Shown: piece after piece, positions 18,988-27,521 of the stretch
Layout of the letters: each line of letters opens with the position of its first letter
Position numbering within the stretch: position 1 is the stretch's first letter
NCBI GenBank assembly: GCA_030263455.1
Contig: SZOZ01000008.1
Location: 1 to 64,000 of the forward strand
From: Synechococcales cyanobacterium CNB
Lineage (GTDB): Bacteria; Planctomycetota; Phycisphaerae; Phycisphaerales; UBA1924
Length of the DNA stretch: 64,000 nt
Reading direction: 5' to 3'
Translations under genes and position numbers: made by a program
The notes under the pieces: generated by a model
Told to the model about the DNA's origin: nothing
Database searches by the model: none
What the model saw: the letters and a program-made list of their open reading frames with translations, nothing else

Positions 18988-19617
18988 TCAGGCTTCTCCG
19001 CCGGTGCCGTCGAAGTTGAGTTCGGCGACGGTTGGGAGGTCCTTGATCGAGGCGAGTCCGAAGGCGTCGAGGAACTGCTTGCTGGTGCCGTAGAGCATGG
19101 GGCGGCCCAACTCCTCTGCCCTTCCGGTGATGGCGATGAGCCGGCGTTCGAGGAGGGTTCGGAGGACTTCGCCGCAGGCGACGCCGCGGATGGCCTCGAC
19201 CTCGGCGCGTGTGACAGGCTGCCGGTAGGCGATGACGGCGAGGGTTTCGAGCGCTGCGCGGCTGAGGCGTGAGGACGCGCGCGCGCCGTGGTAGCGTGAG
19301 ACAACGCCGGCGTGCTGGGGGAGCGTCATGAGTCGATATCCGCCGGCGAGGGCTTCAACCCTGAAGGCACGGTCGCTGCGGGCGTACTCCGCGTTGAGAG
19401 CGTCGACACCGGCGCGGATGGTGTTCTCGGCGCGTGACGCCTGGCGCGGGTCCGCGCCTTCGGGGAGCAGCCCGAGGATTTCGGCGATTCGGCGCGCCGG
19501 CACGGGCCGATCCGCGCTGACGAGGACGGCTTCGAGCGGCGCGGTGAACGGCTGGTCCGGGAGTGGGGCGTCGTCGGTCGTGGGGTTTCCCGCGGCGTGT
19601 TCGAGGGCGTTGGGCAT
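18988..19617 (-). CDS. scpB: Segregation and condensation protein B
   Basis: 209 residues. ScpB is a winged-helix dimer that with ScpA (kleisin) and SMC forms the bacterial condensin. The family core, with LSRAALETLAVIAYRQPVTR and IRGV (about residues 120-145) and the GRPMLYGTS segment (about 170), is intact. scpA is not adjacent here. The start ATG at 19617 has no clear Shine-Dalgarno sequence; TACCAT ends six bases before it. It heads a minus-strand unit with the DUF58 and transglutaminase genes, an unusual association. Confidence 0.93.
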   Translation of the reverse strand: MPNALEHAAGNPTTDDAPLPDQPFTAPLEAVLVSADRPVPARRIAEILGLLPEGADPRQASRAENTIRAGVDALNAEYARSDRAFRVEALAGGYRLMTLPQHAGVVSRYHGARASSRLSRAALETLAVIAYRQPVTRAEVEAIRGVACGEVLRTLLERRLIAITGRAEELGRPMLYGTSKQFLDAFGLASIKDLPTVAELNFDGTGGEA

Positions 19618-19623
19618 CCCTCG

Positions 19624-19629
19624 ATGGTA
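19624..19629 (-). promoter_or_regulatory. Possible -10 element (TACCAT) of scpB
   Basis: TACCAT on the minus strand ends six bases before the scpB ATG, the spacing expected for a leaderless transcript. No strong -35 was seen. Inference. Confidence 0.3.
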
Positions 19630-19810
19630 CCACCCGTCGGGGGCGCGGTCCGAGAATCGGGCAATCGTGCGAACCGCGCGTCGGCGTGCTGGTGAGGGGG
19701 AGGGGAGGCTCAAGAACGGGCGTGGCGGGGTCGATGCTGCCCCCGACGAACCGGCGGGTGCAGGCCGCGCTGCATCGCGTCGCCCGTGAGGCGTCCGAGG
19801 ACACACGACG

Positions 19811-20221
19811 ATGACACCGCAGACCATCCTGCTGGCTGACGATGAGGCCCACATCACGCACGTGGTCGGTATGAAACTGAGAGCGGCGGGGTATGCGACC
19901 GTCGTTGCCCGGGACGGGGAGGAGGCGCTGACGCTTGCGTTGCAGCACCGGCCGAACCTGGTGATCACGGACCTCCAGATGCCGTACATGAGCGGGATCG
20001 AGCTGGCGACGCGGTTGCGTTCGGACGAGCGCACGAGCGAGACGCCCGTGCTGATGCTGACTGCGCGGGGGTACGTGCTGGACGAGGGCGAGCTGCGTGC
20101 GACGAACATCCGCGCGGTGCTGAGCAAGCCGTTCAGCGCGCGCGACATTCTTCGGCGCGTCGAGGAGGTTCTTGGTCCGGCGAGCGAGTCGGACCCGTCG
20201 CGTCTTCGGAAGGTGGCATGA
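19811..20221 (+). CDS. CheY-like single-domain response regulator
   Basis: 136 residues, a lone receiver domain. The acidic pair DD (about 10-11), the phospho-acceptor Asp54 in VITDLQMP, Thr in LTARG (about 84) and the conserved Lys106 in SKPF are all present, so it should be phosphorylated. There is no output domain beyond a short tail. Its stop overlaps the start of the HD-GYP gene by four bases (ATGA), making the phosphodiesterase its likely partner. No kinase is adjacent. Confidence 0.92.
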   Translation: MTPQTILLADDEAHITHVVGMKLRAAGYATVVARDGEEALTLALQHRPNLVITDLQMPYMSGIELATRLRSDERTSETPVLMLTARGYVLDEGELRATNIRAVLSKPFSARDILRRVEEVLGPASESDPSRLRKVA

Positions 20222-21855
20222 ACTACGCGCTTCCAGCCGAACCTAACGATGCTCCGCAGACAACGCTGCGTGAGCGGTGCCGCGCGTTGGGGCTGCCGGT
20301 GTGGCGGCTCGATACGTCGGGCGTGGTGATCGACGACACGAACCAGCCCGGGCTTGCGGGCGTGTGGCTGCGGAGCAGCGTGATGTGCCGGATGCTTGCC
20401 GATGCGGTTCGGCGGTGGAACGCGCAGGAGACGCCGGATCGGCTGGAACTGTTCTCCGGTTGCCACATCGTTCCTTGCTTGGAGACGATCCGTGGTCGGC
20501 GGCGCGGCTACACGGCGTTCATGTTTCTGACGCCGGAGGCGCTGCAGGCGCCGGAGTTCGATGCGGTGTGCGCCGCGTCGCAGGCGGACAGGGCGGCTGC
20601 ACGGAGCGCGGTCGGGCGGCTGGCGACCTTCACGGCGGCGGAGATCGACCGGACGGCGCCCGTGCTGGACTGGATGCTGAACGACCTGAACCGTCAGCAC
20701 GAGAGCGAGCGGACGATCGGTGGTTTCACGCGGCACCTGACGGATGCGTATGAGCACATCGAGTTGCTGTACGCGCTGGGGAACTCGATGCGAGACCTGC
20801 AGGAGCCGGAGCGGTTCATCCGGCTTGCGGTGGAGCAACTGCAGCAGACGACGGAGTTCGGCTGGGCGGCGGTTCGGACGCTTCGCGGTGCGCGCCTGCC
20901 GGACTCGATCGCGGATTCGGTGTTCATCGCGGGCGAGCCGGGGTGCGACGCCCGGGCGTTCCGCGAGATGATCGATGCTTTCGCGGGGACGCTGCCGCCT
21001 GACGCTGATGCGCACATCGCGAGTTCGATCGCCGGGCGTCCGCTGCCGTGCGGGGCGCAGGTGGTGGTGCAGCCGATCACGGGCGGATCGCGCCGCGCTG
21101 CGGTGCTGCTGACGGGCGACAAGGGTGGTGACGACCCGCAGGTGAGCAGCTACGACACGCAGTTGATCGCGACGGCGTCGGCGTTCCTGGGCACGTTCTT
21201 CGAGAACGTTTCGCTGTGGCACGAGCAGAACGCGCTGTTCCTCGGCTCGCTGCAGGCGATGACGGCGGCGATCGACGCGAAGGACCGGTACACCTGCGGC
21301 CATTCGGAGCGTGTGGCGCACCTGGCGACGGAGTTGTCGCGGCTGGTCGGGTTCGACCAGCACCGCGCGGAGCGGGTGCGCATCACCGGTCTGGTGCACG
21401 ACGTGGGCAAGATCGGTGTTCCCGAGGCGGTGCTGTGCAAGGAGGGCAGGCTGACGGACGCGGAGTTCGCGTTGATCCGCCAGCACCCTGTCATCGGGTA
21501 CGACATTCTGAAGGGCATCCCGCAGTTGGAGGACGTTCTGCCTGGTGTGCTTTCGCACCACGAGCGGTGGGACGGGCGGGGGTACCCGCACGGTCTGAAG
21601 GGGGAGTCGATCCCGCTGGTGGCGCGGATCATGGCGCTGGCGGACACGTTCGACGCGATGAGTTCGAACCGTTCGTACCGGCCGGCGATGCCGCGCGAGC
21701 GGGTGTTCGAGGAGATCCGTCGGTGCGCGGGGACGCAGTTCGACCCCGAGTTGGCGCCGCTCTTCCTGACGCTGGATTTTTCGGTGTTCGACCGGCTGGT
21801 CGCGCAGCACGAGGCGGCGTCCCGTTCGGTCGCGACGACGCGCGCGGCGGCGTGA
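20218..21855 (+). CDS. HD-GYP domain protein, putative cyclic-di-GMP phosphodiesterase
   Basis: 545 residues. The N-terminal 220 residues have no named domain; a GAF-like segment may cover about 180-330. The C-terminal HD-GYP domain (about 345-530) has the metal-binding motif HDVGK (about 394), HHERWDGRGYP with the GYP motif (about 450-457) and the following LADTFDAM. HD-GYP enzymes hydrolyse cyclic-di-GMP to pGpG or GMP. No membrane segment is seen, so it is cytoplasmic. It is coupled to the CheY-like receiver upstream, which probably controls it. Together with two PilZ proteins it points to a local cyclic-di-GMP circuit. Confidence 0.93.
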   Translation: MNYALPAEPNDAPQTTLRERCRALGLPVWRLDTSGVVIDDTNQPGLAGVWLRSSVMCRMLADAVRRWNAQETPDRLELFSGCHIVPCLETIRGRRRGYTAFMFLTPEALQAPEFDAVCAASQADRAAARSAVGRLATFTAAEIDRTAPVLDWMLNDLNRQHESERTIGGFTRHLTDAYEHIELLYALGNSMRDLQEPERFIRLAVEQLQQTTEFGWAAVRTLRGARLPDSIADSVFIAGEPGCDARAFREMIDAFAGTLPPDADAHIASSIAGRPLPCGAQVVVQPITGGSRRAAVLLTGDKGGDDPQVSSYDTQLIATASAFLGTFFENVSLWHEQNALFLGSLQAMTAAIDAKDRYTCGHSERVAHLATELSRLVGFDQHRAERVRITGLVHDVGKIGVPEAVLCKEGRLTDAEFALIRQHPVIGYDILKGIPQLEDVLPGVLSHHERWDGRGYPHGLKGESIPLVARIMALADTFDAMSSNRSYRPAMPRERVFEEIRRCAGTQFDPELAPLFLTLDFSVFDRLVAQHEAASRSVATTRAAA

Positions 21856-21895
21856 AGCGGGGCGGGCGTGCCGCGGACCGGGTTGGGTACCGTCG

Positions 21896-23149
21896 CTAGC
21901 GATCGGTGTTCCGTCCGAGCGCGTCGATCAGCGAACGTGCGAGGTCATCGGTGGACGCGGGGAGTTCCACGACGGAGACGATGGAGCGCTCGCGTCCGAG
22001 CAGGACGACGGCAGCCGGCGCGGAGGGCGCGATTCGATCCATGGTGAGTCGTTGCGCCGGGGACCAGACGACCTGCTCCGCGGGCTGGAGGCCGGCGCCC
22101 TGCCAGCGGTCGTGGAACGAGGCGAAGCGTTCGACGGAGGCGGCGCCCGCTTCGAGCAGCACGACGACGATGGTGTCCACGCGCGGCACGGCTGAGACGC
22201 CGCCGACACGAGGTGAGCGGATCGAACGCCGCGTCAACTCGCGTCGGAACTCGACGACGCCATCGACGCCGGTTCGCGCGGCGACGATCGCGGCCTCGCG
22301 GCCATCCGCCCACCATGCCGGGTCCGAGGGATCGCGGACGAACACGAGGGCGGTGTACGGCGCATCGAAAGCGGGTCGTACCTCCGCCGCGCCGGCATAC
22401 ATGGAGACAACGGGGATGCGATCCCCCACGCGGAGCGGCCGTTCGAGGGCGGAGAGTCCTGAGAGGGAGGCGATGAGCCTTCGACCTCGCGTGTCGATGC
22501 GCCATGTTGTCGGCGTGCCGGGTTTGAGAGGCTCGAAGGTGACGTCGAGTGTTGCGATGCCGTCGGCGGTGGGCAGGTCGGCGGAGAATGCCCGTACCCG
22601 ACCGCGAGCGAGTTCGATCGAGGCGCGGCCTGTTGGGGTTCGGCCGACGAGCCTGACGGTGCGTTCACCGTGCTTGCGTGCGATGACAGCGCCCTGCCAA
22701 TCGATCCGCGGGGTGTAGGCGGTCAGGGCGAGGGGGGAGGCGAGGTCGTCGAGCGCGAGGGCGATCTGTGGCAGGGGGAGTGCGGGCAGGCGTGCCGCGA
22801 CGGCGGCGGAGTCCACGCGATCGGGAGCGGACCACGCGACGGCGGTGGTCGGATCGCCGGGATGTGCGGCCGCGCCGACTCCGGACTCGAACCAGACAAC
22901 GAGCGACTGGGTCTGGAGGGAGACCATGCCCCCGTTGGCGGCACAAACGCGAGTGGTGATCGGCTCGGTGCGGGTCGCGCCGTCCGGGAGAGTGAGCGTG
23001 ACGGTTGCGCGATCGGCGATCGGCGCGGAGCGATGCACGAGCAGCGCGTGAGCGTAGGCGAGCGCGCCGATCGGTCCGGAGGAAGCGGCGGGGGAGAGCG
23101 CGGCGGCCAGATCGACGAACCAGCCGAGGATAAAGGCGAGGAGACTCAT
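21896..23149 (-). CDS. Exported protein of unknown function
   Basis: 417 residues. A short hydrophobic N-terminus (about 3-22) is a signal peptide or anchor. The middle is beta-rich; the C-terminal third (about 245-410), starting at VGDRIPVVSMYAG, has the strand-helix pattern of a thioredoxin-like fold but no CxxC pair, so redox activity is not expected. I do not recognise the family. The start overlaps the folK stop by four bases (ATGA), so it is translated with folK and is the last gene of the long minus-strand run. No functional link to folate is evident. Confidence 0.65.
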   Translation of the reverse strand: MSLLAFILGWFVDLAAALSPAASSGPIGALAYAHALLVHRSAPIADRATVTLTLPDGATRTEPITTRVCAANGGMVSLQTQSLVVWFESGVGAAAHPGDPTTAVAWSAPDRVDSAAVAARLPALPLPQIALALDDLASPLALTAYTPRIDWQGAVIARKHGERTVRLVGRTPTGRASIELARGRVRAFSADLPTADGIATLDVTFEPLKPGTPTTWRIDTRGRRLIASLSGLSALERPLRVGDRIPVVSMYAGAAEVRPAFDAPYTALVFVRDPSDPAWWADGREAAIVAARTGVDGVVEFRRELTRRSIRSPRVGGVSAVPRVDTIVVVLLEAGAASVERFASFHDRWQGAGLQPAEQVVWSPAQRLTMDRIAPSAPAAVVLLGRERSIVSVVELPASTDDLARSLIDALGRNTDR

Positions 23150-23664
23150 CGCGCCACCGTCCCGCGGAGGGCATCGCGCAGGTCGAGGATGCGCCGGCCG
23201 ATGCCCGGCACGACGGCGTTCGGAGCGATCTCGGCGAGGGGTTCGAGGACGAAGGGGCGTTCGTGGAGGCGCGGGTGCGGGAGTGTGAGCCGCGGCCCGG
23301 CCTCGACGCGCGAGCCGTAGAGGAGGAGGTCGAGGTCGACCACGCGCGGCCCCCAGCGGACGGAGGTGGCGCGATCACGGCCCATGGAGCGTTCGATGGA
23401 GAGGAGTGCGTCGAGGAGGTCGAGGGGGACAAGCGAAGTTTCGATGACGACGGCGGCGTTGAGGAAGGGGCCCTGCGGGACAGGCCCGACGGGATCGGTT
23501 TCGTGGATGGAGGAGCGGGCGATGAGGCGGGTGCCCGGGAGCGACGCCATCGCCCGGACGGCGCGCTCGAGGGCGTCGAGGCGGTCGCCGAGGTTCGACC
23601 CGATGGCGACGCAAGCGAGTTCGCGAGCGGTGGTGTCGTGTTGCCTCGCCCCGGGTGCCGTCAT
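23146..23664 (-). CDS. folK: 2-amino-4-hydroxy-6-hydroxymethyldihydropteridine pyrophosphokinase
   Basis: 172 residues. HPPK transfers pyrophosphate from ATP to the pterin in folate synthesis. The family motifs are clear: IGSNLGDR near residue 22, TDPVGPVPQGPFLN (about 60-70), the signature RWGPRVVDLDLLLYG (about 102-116) and LPHPRLHERPFVLEPL (about 125-140). Length is normal. The ATG at 23664 has no evident ribosome-binding site. It lies 45 bases after the sigma factor gene and overlaps the next gene by four bases. Confidence 0.94.
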   Translation of the reverse strand: MTAPGARQHDTTARELACVAIGSNLGDRLDALERAVRAMASLPGTRLIARSSIHETDPVGPVPQGPFLNAAVVIETSLVPLDLLDALLSIERSMGRDRATSVRWGPRVVDLDLLLYGSRVEAGPRLTLPHPRLHERPFVLEPLAEIAPNAVVPGIGRRILDLRDALRGTVAR

Positions 23665-23709
23665 GCTGAATCGAAGGCGCGGGGGTGCGGGAAGGCGAGG
23701 ATGCGCCCC

Positions 23710-24576
23710 CTACTCCTCCTCGGGTTCGAGTTCCCTCATGCGGTTCTGCATCTGGGCCTTGAGCCGGGCGAGGATGGAGGAGTGCATCTGGCTGACGCGG
23801 GACTCGGAGAGGTCGAGAGTTGCGCCGATCTCCTTCATGGTGAGTCCTTCGTAGTAGTAGAGCGTGACGATGAGTTGCTCCGCCCGCGAGAGGCCCTTGG
23901 TGACGATGTCCTTGAGGTCGCGTCGCTGGATCTCTCGGAAGGGGTTGACCTGCGTGTCGTCGCGGATGACGTCGATCTCGCGGACGTCGCGGGTGCCGTC
24001 GGTGGTGAATGCCTTTCGGTTGAGGCTGAAGGTGCCGACCGCGCTGCCATCGCGCTGGTACTTCTCGAACTCCTCGGCGTCGAGTCCGAGGAATGCGGCG
24101 ACGTCCTCGTCGGAGGCTGGGCGGCCGGTGCGCATTTCGAGCTGCTGTCGAGCCTGCTCGATCTTGCCGGTGCGATGGCGTACGAGTCGGGGCACCCAGT
24201 CCATGTTTCGGAGTTCGTCGAGGATGGCGCCGCGGATTCGCGGGGCGCAGTAGGTCTCGAACTTGACCTTTCGTTCGAGGTCGAAGGCGTCGATGGCGTC
24301 CATGAGGCCGAAGAGTCCGGCGGACATGAGGTCTTCGAGGTCGACTTCGTCGGGGAGTCGGGTGTAGATTCGCTCGGCGTTGTAGCGCACGAGGGGGAGA
24401 TACTTCTCCATGAGGTAGTTGCGGAGGGAATCGGAGCGTGTGGCCTGGTACTCGCGCCAGAGTTCCTCGCCCTTCATCGCGTCGTACGGTGACGGCGCGT
24501 TCGAGGCTTCGGCGTGGCGTGCGCTCCTGCGAGCGGCGATGCGACTTCCAGCGAGCGATGCGTGTGCAGCGGCCAT
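23710..24576 (-). CDS. fliA: FliA/WhiG-type RNA polymerase sigma factor (sigma-28)
   Basis: 288 residues. Region 2 is seen in KYLPLVRYNAERI and DLEDLMSAGLFGLMDAIDAF (about 65-95), followed by region 3 and a region 4 helix-turn-helix with LTMKEIGATLDLSESRVSQMH (about 240-260), the end typical of FliA. The protein directs transcription of late flagellar and motility genes. The ATG at 24576 is fixed by AAGGAGAGG upstream; a longer in-frame form is unlikely. It sits after flhF-flhG, as in Pseudomonas and Bacillus. No flgM anti-sigma gene is in the window. A sigma-70-like promoter lies about 86 bases upstream. Confidence 0.93.
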   Translation of the reverse strand: MAAAHASLAGSRIAARRSARHAEASNAPSPYDAMKGEELWREYQATRSDSLRNYLMEKYLPLVRYNAERIYTRLPDEVDLEDLMSAGLFGLMDAIDAFDLERKVKFETYCAPRIRGAILDELRNMDWVPRLVRHRTGKIEQARQQLEMRTGRPASDEDVAAFLGLDAEEFEKYQRDGSAVGTFSLNRKAFTTDGTRDVREIDVIRDDTQVNPFREIQRRDLKDIVTKGLSRAEQLIVTLYYYEGLTMKEIGATLDLSESRVSQMHSSILARLKAQMQNRMRELEPEEE

Positions 24577-24661
24577 CGGTCCTCTCCTTGACCCTCGGCT
24601 TGCCGGCCGGCGTTCGTGCCGAACGGCGTGTCGTGGTCGATCCATGACCCGACAGGCGGGG

Positions 24662-24688
24662 AGTATACAGACTTTGACGGGCTGTCAA
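24662..24688 (-). promoter_or_regulatory. Candidate promoter of fliA with overlapping palindrome
   Basis: On the minus strand TTGACA (24683-24688) and TATACT (24662-24667) match the housekeeping -35 and -10 boxes with a 15-base spacer, shorter than the usual 17. The -35 is part of the palindrome TTGAC-N5-GTCAA (24674-24688), so a repressor could cover it. It would drive fliA separately from the upstream flagellar genes. Confidence 0.5.
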
Positions 24689-24712
24689 GCCGCGTTCTCC
24701 GCGCTGTGGGAA

Positions 24713-24985
24713 TCATGCTCTCTCGGCCTCCGCGCGGGGCGACACACGCCCCGCGCCGTTCGCGTTGTCGTTCGTTCGTTGGTAGGTGTCGGCGTGCTCG
24801 GCGACGACGCGCGCCGCGACGGCCGCGAGCGCGGCGCCGACCAGGTACATGACGAGCATGGCGGCGATCGCGCGTCCGACGACGGAGGCCGCATCACCGC
24901 CGGCCGACGCTCCGGCGACGATCGCCACGGCGAAGCCCGCGAGCGAGCAACAAGGAGCGACGGCGCTGATCGGGCGTGCGTTCAT
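24713..24985 (-). CDS. Small membrane protein of unknown function in flagellar locus
   Basis: 90 residues. Two hydrophobic helices (about residues 10-30 and 38-60) separated by a Gly/Asp-containing turn, then a short charged tail with HADTYQRTND. I do not recognise the family. It lies between flhG and fliA, a position normally without a gene, and shares their strand. The start ATG has no strong ribosome-binding site, and 187 bases separate it from flhG. The hydrophobic pattern and lack of competing frames favour a real gene. Confidence 0.6.
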   Translation of the reverse strand: MNARPISAVAPCCSLAGFAVAIVAGASAGGDAASVVGRAIAAMLVMYLVGAALAAVAARVVAEHADTYQRTNDNANGAGRVSPRAEAERA

Positions 24986-25172
24986 GCAACGAGCAGGGCG
25001 AATACCGGACGCGACCTCGCGAGCGCGCAGCCACCCCGGTAGGTGCTTTATCGTCCGCGCGAAGGCAAGCGATCAGTTCGGACGGGCGCAAAGATTCGCG
25101 GATCGGCCGTCGCAATCGGCGTGCGCGGCGCGACCGGCACGACACGCACAACCCCCCCCTTGAGGATCGCCA

Positions 25173-26108
25173 CTACCCGTTGCGGTGAGAGGGAGGCGCG
25201 GCCCCAAGGGAGGCGATGATCGAAGTTGACAAACGCCGAACATCCCGGCTCGCGCGTGCGCGAGGCCATCGGATGGAATGGGGAAGTCGATTGCGGACGG
25301 AGGCAGAGACGCGCGAATCCTGCGCGATCCAGCCGAAGAATGGCACGTCGACCCCAAGGAATCTCCCCGCACACGACGACAAACGCGCATGAACCGCGCT
25401 CGCTTCCGGCTCGGAGCGTGCCTGATTCACGACCAGTCCGAGGCGAGGGAGCGTGGAGCCACGCTCGCGTGTGAGGAGGTGGAGGCACTTGATAAGCCCG
25501 TAGGCATCGGCGATCGAAGTCGGTTCTGGTGTGGCGACGACGATGGCGAGCGAGGCGGCGAGCATGAAGGTGGTGACGTCGCGGCCGATGCCCGCGCCGG
25601 TGTCGATGACGACGAGGTCGCTGACAGATTCGAGTTCGGCGAGTCCGGCGACGAGCGCGGTGCGGCGGCGTGCGTCGAGATCGGCGACGCGGGCGACGCC
25701 GACCGCGCCGGGAACGAGGAGGAACCCTCCCGGCGCGTCCACGGCGACGTCGCGCATGGAGAGGTGAGCGGGCGCATCGTGGGCGACGAGGAGGGCGTCG
25801 AGTCGGCGGTGCGGGCTGAGGCCGCAGAGGACGTCGGCGTTTGCCATGCCGAGGTCGGCGTCGAGGAGCGTGGCGCGGCGTCCGGATCTGGCGAGTGCGA
25901 TGCAGAGGTTGACGGCGAGATTGGTCTTGCCGACGCCTCCCTTTCCGGAGCCGATGGCGATGATGGGGATGCCGGGGCGGAGGGCTGGCGCGGCGTGCGC
26001 ACGGAGGGGGGCATCGCGTTCGCGGACGAGGGCCTCGACGATGTCACGGAGGCGGGAGGCCTGGTCGGCTGGGCGAGCGAGGGCGGGAGTGGCGAGCATG
26101 GTCGTCAC
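25173..26108 (-). CDS. flhG: Flagellar number regulator, MinD/ParA-type ATPase
   Basis: 311 residues. A deviant Walker A, GSGKGGVGKTN (about 53-62), followed by DADLGMANAD (about 82-91) and VVIDTGAGIG (about 168), marks the FlhG/YlxH/FleN group of the MinD family. FlhG works with FlhF to set flagellar number and place. The GTG at 26108 overlaps the flhF stop by four bases (GTGA); an ATG three codons later is an alternative. A run of eight C follows the gene at 25152-25159. The position between flhF and fliA is classical. Confidence 0.93.
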   Translation of the reverse strand: MTTMLATPALARPADQASRLRDIVEALVRERDAPLRAHAAPALRPGIPIIAIGSGKGGVGKTNLAVNLCIALARSGRRATLLDADLGMANADVLCGLSPHRRLDALLVAHDAPAHLSMRDVAVDAPGGFLLVPGAVGVARVADLDARRRTALVAGLAELESVSDLVVIDTGAGIGRDVTTFMLAASLAIVVATPEPTSIADAYGLIKCLHLLTRERGSTLPRLGLVVNQARSEPEASAVHARLSSCAGRFLGVDVPFFGWIAQDSRVSASVRNRLPHSIRWPRARASRDVRRLSTSIIASLGAAPPSHRNG

Positions 26109-27451
26109 GCGACGGCCCCCGCGAGAGCGGTTGCGCCGCGGCCTTCGAGGACGAGTCGGGCGAGTGTCGCGCCCTGGGCGGCTTCGACATCGTCGGGGAC
26201 TTCCTGGCCGGTGGTGAGGTAACTGAGGGGGAGGGCGAGACGAGCGACTGCGTTGAAGGCGGGGCCGAACAGCTCGGCCTCGTCCACTTTGGTGAGGATG
26301 ATGCGGTCGGGGCGGAGGGAGCCGAAGCGTTCGGCTGCGCGCATCATGACAGGCTCGGAGGCGGCGGCCGAGAGCACGAGGTGCGTCTCGTCCGGCGTGG
26401 CGGCGCGGACGAACTCGGCGAGTTCGCGCAAGCGACCTTCGTCGCGCGGGGAGCGGCCGGCGGTGTCGATGAAGACAACGTCGTGATCGCGGAGGGCTTC
26501 GCGGGCGGACTGCATTTCGCGGGGTGTGAGGGCGACGCGCATGGGCAGGCCGACGATCTCGGCGTAGGTGCGGAGTTGCTCAACGGCGGCGATGCGATAG
26601 GTATCGCTGGTGATGAGCGCGGCGCGGAGACCGTGGCGGAGTTTGGCGGCGGCGGCGAGTTTGGCGATCGTGGTGGTCTTGCCGACGCCTGTTGGGCCGA
26701 CGAGGGCGATGGCGCGGCAGCCAGCGGCGTTTGCTCGCCCTGGTATCGGGGGGGCGACGGGCACGACGGCGGCGATCTCGTCGGCGAGGGCGGCGCGGAC
26801 GCGGTCCTGGTCGTGGAGCGAGGCGGCGGGAAGGCGCTCGCGGACGGCCGCGATGAGCCGGTCGGCGAGTTCGGAGGCGACCTGCTCATCGGTGAGCCGG
26901 AGGTAAAGATCGGCAAGGGCGTCGGGCATTGCGGCGGTCGAGTGGGCGGAGGCGCCGCGGCCGGTGGCGTAGAGGACGTGGCCGAGGAGCCGTTTGATCG
27001 AGGCGAGTTCGTCTTCGATTGCGAGGCGGGCGGTCTCGTTGGCGGGCGCGATGGTGGTCTTGGTGGTGGGAAGGCGCGGCTCGGCGCGGGGCGTGGGCAT
27101 GGGTTCGATCGCGGCTCGTGCTTTCACGCCTGCGCCTGCCCAGTCGCGGACGGGGACGAACTCGTCCTTGACCGAGGCCGCACGGGCAACGGAGGGCGGT
27201 TCGGGCTTCGGCTCCGGGTTGGGTGCTGCGCGCACGGAAGGACGGGGCTGCTGCTGTTTGGGGCGAACCGGGCGCGGTTCCGCGTCGGCGGAAGCGGTGA
27301 TCTCGACGATCGGCCTGGTGCCGACGCCGAGGACTCCGCCGGCCTTGAAGGAGCGTGTGTGGAGGATGACGGCATCGGAGCCGAGGTCTCGCTTGACCTC
27401 GGCGAGGGCTGCCGCCATGGTACTGCCGCGATAGGTCTTGAGTGTCATCAT
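26105..27451 (-). CDS. flhF: Flagellar biosynthesis GTPase
   Basis: 448 residues. FlhF is an SRP-type GTPase that places the first flagellar parts at the membrane. N-terminal B domain (about 1-130, Pro-rich), then an N domain and a G domain with GPTGVGKTTT (about 252-261), DTAGRSPRDE (about 350) and TKVDE (about 400). The ATG at 27451 is chosen because AAGGATGG precedes it; two neighbouring ATGs are possible. FlhG follows with a GTGA overlap. Confidence 0.95.
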   Translation of the reverse strand: MMTLKTYRGSTMAAALAEVKRDLGSDAVILHTRSFKAGGVLGVGTRPIVEITASADAEPRPVRPKQQQPRPSVRAAPNPEPKPEPPSVARAASVKDEFVPVRDWAGAGVKARAAIEPMPTPRAEPRLPTTKTTIAPANETARLAIEDELASIKRLLGHVLYATGRGASAHSTAAMPDALADLYLRLTDEQVASELADRLIAAVRERLPAASLHDQDRVRAALADEIAAVVPVAPPIPGRANAAGCRAIALVGPTGVGKTTTIAKLAAAAKLRHGLRAALITSDTYRIAAVEQLRTYAEIVGLPMRVALTPREMQSAREALRDHDVVFIDTAGRSPRDEGRLRELAEFVRAATPDETHLVLSAAASEPVMMRAAERFGSLRPDRIILTKVDEAELFGPAFNAVARLALPLSYLTTGQEVPDDVEAAQGATLARLVLEGRGATALAGAVA

Positions 27452-27521
27452 CGCCATCCTTGGCTTGTCGAAGACTCGGGCAATCTACACGGTGTCGCTC
27501 GGTTTCGCCAGTGGCTCCTGT

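Noticed and set aside
24894-25151. 85-codon minus-strand frame between flhG and the small membrane protein
   Set aside because: Arg/Ser-rich product typical of spurious frames; overlaps the better-supported membrane protein gene.
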